This document shows positions 58,277 to 64,000 of a stretch of 64,000 nt of DNA, in pieces. Source of the DNA: Pseudalgibacter ostreae. Its GTDB lineage: Bacteria; Bacteroidota; Bacteroidia; Flavobacteriales; Flavobacteriaceae. The notes beneath the pieces were generated by a model, which saw nothing but the letters and a program-made list of their open reading frames with translations, was not told the origin of the DNA and did not search any database. The translations under genes were made by a program, and so were the position numbers. Location of the stretch: assembly GCF_042427585.1 (NCBI RefSeq), contig NZ_JBHMFC010000016.1, forward strand, positions 1 to 64,000. Direction: 5' to 3'. The first letter of the stretch is position 1. Each line of letters opens with the position of its first letter.

Positions 58277-61200
58277 TTAATCTTCAGACGCTGATTTCCC
58301 TTGCTCTTTTAGTGAGTCTTGCTTCTGCTCCATAAACTGACTTGGTGTTACATTAAATAACTCTTTAAAGGTTTTACTAAAGTATGCCGTAGAGTTAAAG
58401 CCCGTCATATGTGTTACTTCTTTTATAGAAAATTCATTTTTCAACAACAATTCTGATGCATATCTTAACCTAATGGTTCTAATAAAATAACTTGGATTAT
58501 TCCCAGTAAGAGAGTTTATCTTTCTATAAAACTGAGACCGTCCAATACTCATTTCCTTTAACAAATGCTCTTGTTTAAAATCGACATCGCTAATATTATC
58601 TATAATAATTTTAGTCGCTTTATCTAAAAAGGCTTCATCTAAATTATTAGAAGTTACCTCACTGGACGGGAACACCCCCCCTATTTCAGAAAACTTTTGT
58701 CTTAACCTGTTTTTAGACTCCAGCAAATTATTAATTCTTGCCCTTAAAACACTTGTTACAAATGGTTTTGCCAAATATCCATCGGCACCATGTTCATAGC
58801 CTTCAATTCGATCTTCTTCTAAGGTTTTCGCTGTTAATAGTATAACAGGAATATGACAGGTTTCCAACTCCTTCTTAATGGAATGGCACATTTCGAATCC
58901 ATCCATTTTAGGCATCATCACATCGCTCACTACGATATCGGGGAAATACTTCTTTACCATTTTCAGCCCGTCCTCTCCATTAACAGCCTCTTTAATTATG
59001 TAGGAATCTTTTAAATCATTTATTAAATGTATTCTTAATTCTTTATTATCTTCAACAACAAGCACTGTAGGCAGGCTTTTACCGTCCTTTAATGTGCTTT
59101 CATCATTATTGTTAATAATTGGAGTTTCATTTGAAATAAGCATATCATACTCTACAGCTTTCATAGAGTTAATTAAAAATTCGTTTTTAACGTTTTTAAC
59201 CTTTTCTAACGACCCTTTCATATTTAAAGGCAATCGAACCACAAACTTACTACCTTTTAAATGTTCGCTTTCCACAAAAATCTCTCCGCCATGGAGTTCC
59301 ACCAAACCTTTAGAAAAATTAAGACCTATACCTGTACCGGTTTTTGTGGTATCAATATTATAAAAACGCGAGAAGATACGTTTCAACTGCTCTTTATCTA
59401 GGCCTACCCCAGAATCTTGCACAATTATCTCTACATAATCCCCTAGTTTTTCTTTTCTGAAAAATAAATTTTTAGACTTCGATTGGGTCTTTTTCACTTC
59501 ATTTACCGAAATAGTAATTTCACCATCGTTGTTAGTGAATTTTATAGCATTAGATATTAAGTTGGTTATAATTTTTTCTATTTTATCAAAATCAAATAAT
59601 GAGACAATACTTTTTGAAGATGCTTGGAACTGATAATTTATCGCTTTTTTAAGAGCTAAATCTTTAAAAAGCGAGAATATGTCTTCACTAAACTTTACTA
59701 TATCCCCTTTTTCTAACTGCAAAGGGGCCATACCCACATCCATTTTCCTATAATCCAATAATTGATTAACTAAATGCAATAAGCGTCTAGCACTTCGCTG
59801 TATGGTTATTGCAGATTTCCTTATGGTTTCTGGATCGTTATTAAAATTTGAAAGTATTTTATCTACCGGACTCAATATTAACGTTAAAGGCGTTCTAAAC
59901 TCGTGGGATACATTTACAAAAAACTGAAATTTCAATTGATCAAGTTCATGTTCTTGTGTTTCTTTTACTTTTAAGGTATAATAGTATGCTATAGCCCAAA
60001 AAATTAAAGCTCCCACTAATACATATATCATATAAGCCCACCATGTTTTCCAAAGAGGCGGTAATATTTTAATATTTACAGATGCCGTTTGCGCATTTTC
60101 CCATTGATCATCTATAGAGGCCCTTACTTCAAAACTATAATCACCCGGCTCTAAACCAGAATGATTAACAACTCTACCACTGCCAATATCCACAAACTCA
60201 TTATCTAAACCTTTCATCTTATAGGCATACTGAACTTGTACTGGGTTTTCAAAATATAGAGCTACAAATTCAAATGAAATGTAGTTTTCATTATATTTTA
60301 AAGTCAAATCTTGAGTATTGGATATCGATTTATTTAAAATAACCCTCCCATTTATGGAGTCTCCTGCAACTACTGGTTTATTATTTAATTTAAAACTGGT
60401 TATTTGGGGGGTAAGAATCACAGATTCTGGGATATTAATATCACTAGGCTTAAAAATGTTAAAACCATTTATACCTCCAATAATTATTCGCCCATCTTTT
60501 GTTTTTTCTATAGATTTACTTTGATACTCGGGCCCTTGGAGGCCATCTTGAGCATTAAAATTTTTAAATTGTTGGGTTTTAATGTTTAATAGCGAGAGTC
60601 CGCCTTTTGTCGTAGCCCAAATGTCGTAATTATCATCTTCCACGATCCCAACAACAAGGTTATTAGGAAGGCCGTTTAGAGAAGAATAAGACTGCATTAA
60701 AGCTAAGTCTGGGTTTAACTTATATATACCACTATCTGCGCCAACCCATATATTTCCAAGATGATCCTCAGTAACATAATTGATGCCTATTCCTTCAATG
60801 CCATTTCCCTTAACCTCTTTAAAATTAATTTTTTTAGGAATAAATCCGTCCAGTTTATTTAAATCAACAACGTTTAAACCCAATGAAGTCCCTATTAGCA
60901 AACGATTTTTGGAATCTACAAACAGGCACAACACATTATTACTTAGCAAACTATTGTCTTTGCCATAGATGTTTTTGTAATTATGGAAATGCTTGGTATT
61001 AGGATCGTACAAGCTTAGCCCTTCAGTTCTCAAGCCCAGCCACAGTCTGTTTTCGGAATCTTCTGTACCGGTCCATACGGAGTTCTGCCCTAATGAAAGC
61101 GAATCTGCTGGCTGATGCCAAAACCTTTCAAAGGTATGGGTTTCAGGGTTAAATTTATTCAGCCCACCATCTAAAGTACAGATCCAAATATTACTATTAT

Positions 61201-62494
61201 GATCTTCAAAAGTATACAGTATTTTATTTGAACTTAAAGAGTTTTTGTTTTTAGGGTCATTGCTATAATGCTTAAATGTATGCGTTTCTTCATTAAATAG
61301 ATTAAGTCCACCATTATAAGCACTAATCCAAATACGTTTTTTAGAGTCTTGCAATACGGCTTGCACTGTTTTTTCGCTCATGCCATTGGGGTTGTCTGGC
61401 TGATAGTAATAATGGCCAAAAGCATATTGAGAAGGGTCTAATTCACTTACACCTTTATCATAACTTCCTATCCAATAAATACCACTTCTATCCTGAAACA
61501 CTTTTGATGGTTTGTTATTTGGAAGTGAAAATGGATCTGAAAGATTTTTTACAATATGCTGTTTTAGGGTTACCTTTCCTGCTTCTTTTGTAAACAAATA
61601 CAAGCCATGCCCTTCTGTTGGCACCCAAAACACCCCATCATCATCTTGAAAAAAATCAAAAATCGGAATATTGGTTTCTGCAAATGAAACATGGTTAAAA
61701 CTATTTTCTTTCGTATTCCATACTATAAAATTGGACAGGTCATTGCCTATCCAGAAATCGCCATCGGCATCTAGAAAGAATCGTTTTGGTATATGGTTAA
61801 GCTCATAAGGTCTTTTACTATTAATATAAACACGATCAAAGTTATCTTTATTAGCATTATAACGATTTAAGTACATCCCATTTGTGGAAATCCATATGGC
61901 ATTATTTTCATCTTTTAAAATAACGTTTACCCCATTATTATCTAAAGAGTTTAAATTGGACTGATCGTTTATATAATAAGAAAACTTAAATGCTTTTGAA
62001 TTTAAATTTTCGTCTCCCAATAGTATTTTAATAGCCCCGTTATTTGTGGCCACCCACAAGGTATTACTACTATCATCATAAAATAAATCATTAATAATTT
62101 TTTGAGGACTATTGGATAGTGATAATTGCTTGTAAAGGTTTATTCTTGTAAACTTATTGGTTTGTTTATTAAACAAATTAAGTCCGTTATTCGTGCCAAT
62201 CCACAAGTGGCCCTCACGGTCTTCTTCAATAGCATTAATTCTATTGTTACTCAATGATGTAGGGTCGTTCAAAATGGTTCTATATACCTCAAACTCATAA
62301 CCGTTATATTTATTTAGCCCATCAATGGTACCGAACCACAAAAACCCCTCTTTATCTTGAAATATTTCATTACAAGTACTACTGGAAAGACCATCAACCG
62401 TGTCTAAATTTTCAAATTTCAAGTTATTGAACTGCCCAACAACCCAATTGGATAACAAACAAAAAAAGATAATTACGCAATGTTTTATAGTCAT
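58277..62494 (-). CDS. Hybrid two-component sensor-regulator (HTCS)
   Basis: 1405 residues from the ATG at 62494. Signal peptide (MTIKHCVIIFFCLLSNWVVG), a periplasmic double propeller of Reg_prop repeats (about residues 25-700, with repeating FLWFGTIDGLNKYNG-like blades), a Y_Y_Y domain (about 725-805), one membrane helix (about 815-837), HisKA with phospho-acceptor H864 in SHEFRTPLTLIL, an HATPase domain (GTGIGLNFSKGLVELHGG), a receiver with D1191 in SDVMMPKMDG, and a C-terminal AraC-type HTH. HTCS proteins bind an oligosaccharide in the periplasm and switch on nearby susCD operons. An upstream in-frame start at 62569 is unlikely because a promoter element lies inside it. Confidence 0.95.
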   Translation of the reverse strand: MTIKHCVIIFFCLLSNWVVGQFNNLKFENLDTVDGLSSSTCNEIFQDKEGFLWFGTIDGLNKYNGYEFEVYRTILNDPTSLSNNRINAIEEDREGHLWIGTNNGLNLFNKQTNKFTRINLYKQLSLSNSPQKIINDLFYDDSSNTLWVATNNGAIKILLGDENLNSKAFKFSYYINDQSNLNSLDNNGVNVILKDENNAIWISTNGMYLNRYNANKDNFDRVYINSKRPYELNHIPKRFFLDADGDFWIGNDLSNFIVWNTKENSFNHVSFAETNIPIFDFFQDDDGVFWVPTEGHGLYLFTKEAGKVTLKQHIVKNLSDPFSLPNNKPSKVFQDRSGIYWIGSYDKGVSELDPSQYAFGHYYYQPDNPNGMSEKTVQAVLQDSKKRIWISAYNGGLNLFNEETHTFKHYSNDPKNKNSLSSNKILYTFEDHNSNIWICTLDGGLNKFNPETHTFERFWHQPADSLSLGQNSVWTGTEDSENRLWLGLRTEGLSLYDPNTKHFHNYKNIYGKDNSLLSNNVLCLFVDSKNRLLIGTSLGLNVVDLNKLDGFIPKKINFKEVKGNGIEGIGINYVTEDHLGNIWVGADSGIYKLNPDLALMQSYSSLNGLPNNLVVGIVEDDNYDIWATTKGGLSLLNIKTQQFKNFNAQDGLQGPEYQSKSIEKTKDGRIIIGGINGFNIFKPSDINIPESVILTPQITSFKLNNKPVVAGDSINGRVILNKSISNTQDLTLKYNENYISFEFVALYFENPVQVQYAYKMKGLDNEFVDIGSGRVVNHSGLEPGDYSFEVRASIDDQWENAQTASVNIKILPPLWKTWWAYMIYVLVGALIFWAIAYYYTLKVKETQEHELDQLKFQFFVNVSHEFRTPLTLILSPVDKILSNFNNDPETIRKSAITIQRSARRLLHLVNQLLDYRKMDVGMAPLQLEKGDIVKFSEDIFSLFKDLALKKAINYQFQASSKSIVSLFDFDKIEKIITNLISNAIKFTNNDGEITISVNEVKKTQSKSKNLFFRKEKLGDYVEIIVQDSGVGLDKEQLKRIFSRFYNIDTTKTGTGIGLNFSKGLVELHGGEIFVESEHLKGSKFVVRLPLNMKGSLEKVKNVKNEFLINSMKAVEYDMLISNETPIINNNDESTLKDGKSLPTVLVVEDNKELRIHLINDLKDSYIIKEAVNGEDGLKMVKKYFPDIVVSDVMMPKMDGFEMCHSIKKELETCHIPVILLTAKTLEEDRIEGYEHGADGYLAKPFVTSVLRARINNLLESKNRLRQKFSEIGGVFPSSEVTSNNLDEAFLDKATKIIIDNISDVDFKQEHLLKEMSIGRSQFYRKINSLTGNNPSYFIRTIRLRYASELLLKNEFSIKEVTHMTGFNSTAYFSKTFKELFNVTPSQFMEQKQDSLKEQGKSASED

Positions 62495-63236
62495 TTTATA
62501 TACTTTACTTATAACCTCAACCTCAACTTCAAAGATACCTGTTTGTTCGAAATAATCCTTCATCATCACAATCGAATTTAGTCAAAAACCATAATTATAC
62601 TGACTAACAACGATTACGTTTTAAATTTTAATTCTGAAGTTTTAGATAAATTAAAAAACAAGAAACCTCGCCCATAAGGTTATTCATACATATAGAATAA
62701 AAGCACAAACGCTTTCATTACCATGTTTTTGAAATTCAAACAGCCCAGAAGAAATATTTTAATATTTATCCATTATTCCACACTGTAAAGCCATGTTGTT
62801 CAAACATGCTGCATAACATATTTAATTAAAACAAAGCCCCTGTAAAACACCTTAAAATGGTTACAAAGAGAATTAAATATGTAAGTCATAATATTTTGAA
62901 CAACTTGTTGATTGCCCCAAGAAAAGCAGGCAAAAAAGCACTTTGCAATTAGTAAGACAATGGTCGCGACCTGATCATAGAATGCTATGGCGCGTTTTAA
63001 GGCATATCTACAACGACCTTCCATAACTTAAACAGCTAAAAGGGCATGCAGGATAAGCAATCATTTATCGCTTAATATAAAATTGACGTACCCACTAGAA
63101 AGCAACCTTTTGTGATTTTTTTCGATAGCACGCTATACTTTTAGCACTCCAAACCCTAGGCCCTAAAATCAGTATAGACTATGAAGGTTGTTTTAAAATT
63201 AGCTACACAATATCACTTCTGCTTTTATTGTTTTAT
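62495..63236. other. 742-bp gap upstream of the HTCS gene
   Basis: It holds the HTCS promoter and otherwise AT-rich sequence. A 74-codon minus-strand frame (62800-63024) contains a hydrophobic stretch but matches nothing I know and lacks a start context; it may be a decayed fragment. No terminator with a clear T tract was found after GH3. Confidence 0.5.
62530..62537 (-). promoter_or_regulatory. TAnnTTTG -7 element of the HTCS gene
   Basis: TATCTTTG on the minus strand, 35 bp before the ATG at 62494. It falls within the longer alternative reading frame and so supports the shorter start with its signal peptide. Confidence 0.5.
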
Positions 63237-64000
63237 TTAGTTATGGTTTACCAACTCGAATCCATCTTGTAACAACGTTCTTGAATCGCCCCCTACAAAA
63301 ACATGAAACTCGCCCGGCTCTGCTTCCCATTTTTTGTTTGCGGTATAGAATTTAAGCAACTCGACATTTATAGTAAAGCTTACTTTTTTAGTTTCCCCAG
63401 GGTCTAACGAAATCATTTCAAACCCTTTCAACTCTAAAACAGGGCGTGTTCTACTTCCAACCAAATCCCTTATATAAAGTTGAACAACTTCTTTTCCACT
63501 GTATTTCCCAATGTTAGTCACGTTTATTGATACTATTAAGGTTTCATGGCTTGACATGGTTTTTTTATCTAATTGCAAATCTGCATAATTAAAAGATGTA
63601 TAGCTTAAGCCATAACCAAAAGGATACAGCGCATCTTTTGGCGTGTCGGTGTGATGAGAATAAGTTACATGCCCATTACCAGCAGAAGGACGTCCTGTGT
63701 TTTTCTGATTATAGTACAAGGGCTCTTGACCAACAGCTCTTGGAAACGAAACAGGCAATTTACCAGAAGGGTTGTAATCTCCAAACAACACATCTGCGAT
63801 AGCATGTCCTGATTGCGATCCTAATTGCCATACTTCCAATATTCCGGGAATGTTTTTATCGGCCCAATTTAACTCCATTGGTCGACCATTCATTAAAACC
63901 AATACAATGTTTTTATTAACTTTATAAACCGCTTCTATCAATTCTTGTTGAACACCAGAAAAACCAATATCGGTCTGGCTACGCCCTTCTCCAGATTGAA
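63237..64000 (-). CDS. GH3 family glycoside hydrolase, C-terminal part (runs off the window)
   Basis: The reading frame stays open to the right edge, so only about 254 C-terminal residues are visible. The edge encodes SGEGRSQTDIGFSGVQQEL, then NIVLVLMNGRPMEL and GILEVWQLGSQSGHAIADVL, the GH3 C-terminal sandwich domain; the SGEG glutamate is in the acid/base region of the family. Then comes a fibronectin-III-like domain (KEVVQLYIRDLVGSRTRPVLELKGF). The pattern fits beta-glucosidase or beta-xylosidase types; the N-terminal nucleophile domain lies outside. It is likely periplasmic and trims oligosaccharides imported by the SusCD systems. Confidence 0.93.
   Translation of the reverse strand, partial: QSGEGRSQTDIGFSGVQQELIEAVYKVNKNIVLVLMNGRPMELNWADKNIPGILEVWQLGSQSGHAIADVLFGDYNPSGKLPVSFPRAVGQEPLYYNQKNTGRPSAGNGHVTYSHHTDTPKDALYPFGYGLSYTSFNYADLQLDKKTMSSHETLIVSINVTNIGKYSGKEVVQLYIRDLVGSRTRPVLELKGFEMISLDPGETKKVSFTINVELLKFYTANKKWEAEPGEFHVFVGGDSRTLLQDGFELVNHN

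Noticed and set aside
62494..62569. 25-residue N-terminal extension of HTCS
   Set aside because: It precedes the signal peptide and contains an exact -7 promoter element.

Overview
The window is 64 kb of a Bacteroidota chromosome, almost certainly a member of the Flavobacteriaceae and probably marine. This is inferred from the AT-rich sequence, the lack of Shine-Dalgarno sites, TAnnTTTG-type -7 promoter elements, SusC/SusD pairs, a hybrid two-component sensor (HTCS), and families typical of this group (GSCFA, DUF4136, DUF4230, DUF5522, DUF5686, OMP_b-brl_3). No rRNA, tRNA, CRISPR array, complete insertion sequence or prophage was seen.

Positions 1-33,800 are a mostly housekeeping region. It holds a DGC zinc-binding protein, lipB, a Pmp3-type peptide, a structured non-coding element, lysS, a polyphosphate kinase 2, and a four-gene minus-strand cluster (HExxH membrane protein, ACC deaminase-like enzyme, LysM glucosaminidase, hemL). 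Next come small conserved proteins, an enoyl-CoA hydratase, a rhodanese, GSCFA, alaS, an M23-MerR-LemA-TPM-TPM operon and ppa. A sulfur cluster (small membrane protein, DoxX, DsrE, fused DoxD-DoxA) follows. The region ends with a DUF5686 protein, pdhB, etfBA, a bifunctional nuclease, thyA and a large outer-membrane barrel protein. Rho-independent hairpins close many of these units.

Positions 33,950-64,000 are a polysaccharide-utilisation region. A minus-strand run from 51,723 down to 36,515 has no internal terminator that I can see. It reads FAS1 lipoprotein, SusC, SusD, FAS1 lipoprotein, FAS1 lipoprotein, SusC, SusD. It is followed by a GH88 unsaturated-uronyl hydrolase and, beyond a strong terminator, a secreted protein resembling nucleoside hydrolases. 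An 852-bp AT-rich spacer separates this run from a divergent third SusC/SusD pair. Beyond a strong terminator and a (TAG)29 microsatellite lie a convergent HTCS sensor-regulator and a GH3 glycosidase that runs off the right edge.

The likely working model is surface capture and import of uronate-containing oligosaccharides, with GH88 and GH3 trimming them in the periplasm and the HTCS sensing a breakdown product. No polysaccharide lyase, sulfatase or endo-acting enzyme is visible, so the substrate cannot be named. The most unusual element is the set of three different multi-FAS1 lipoproteins woven into two SusCD pairs.
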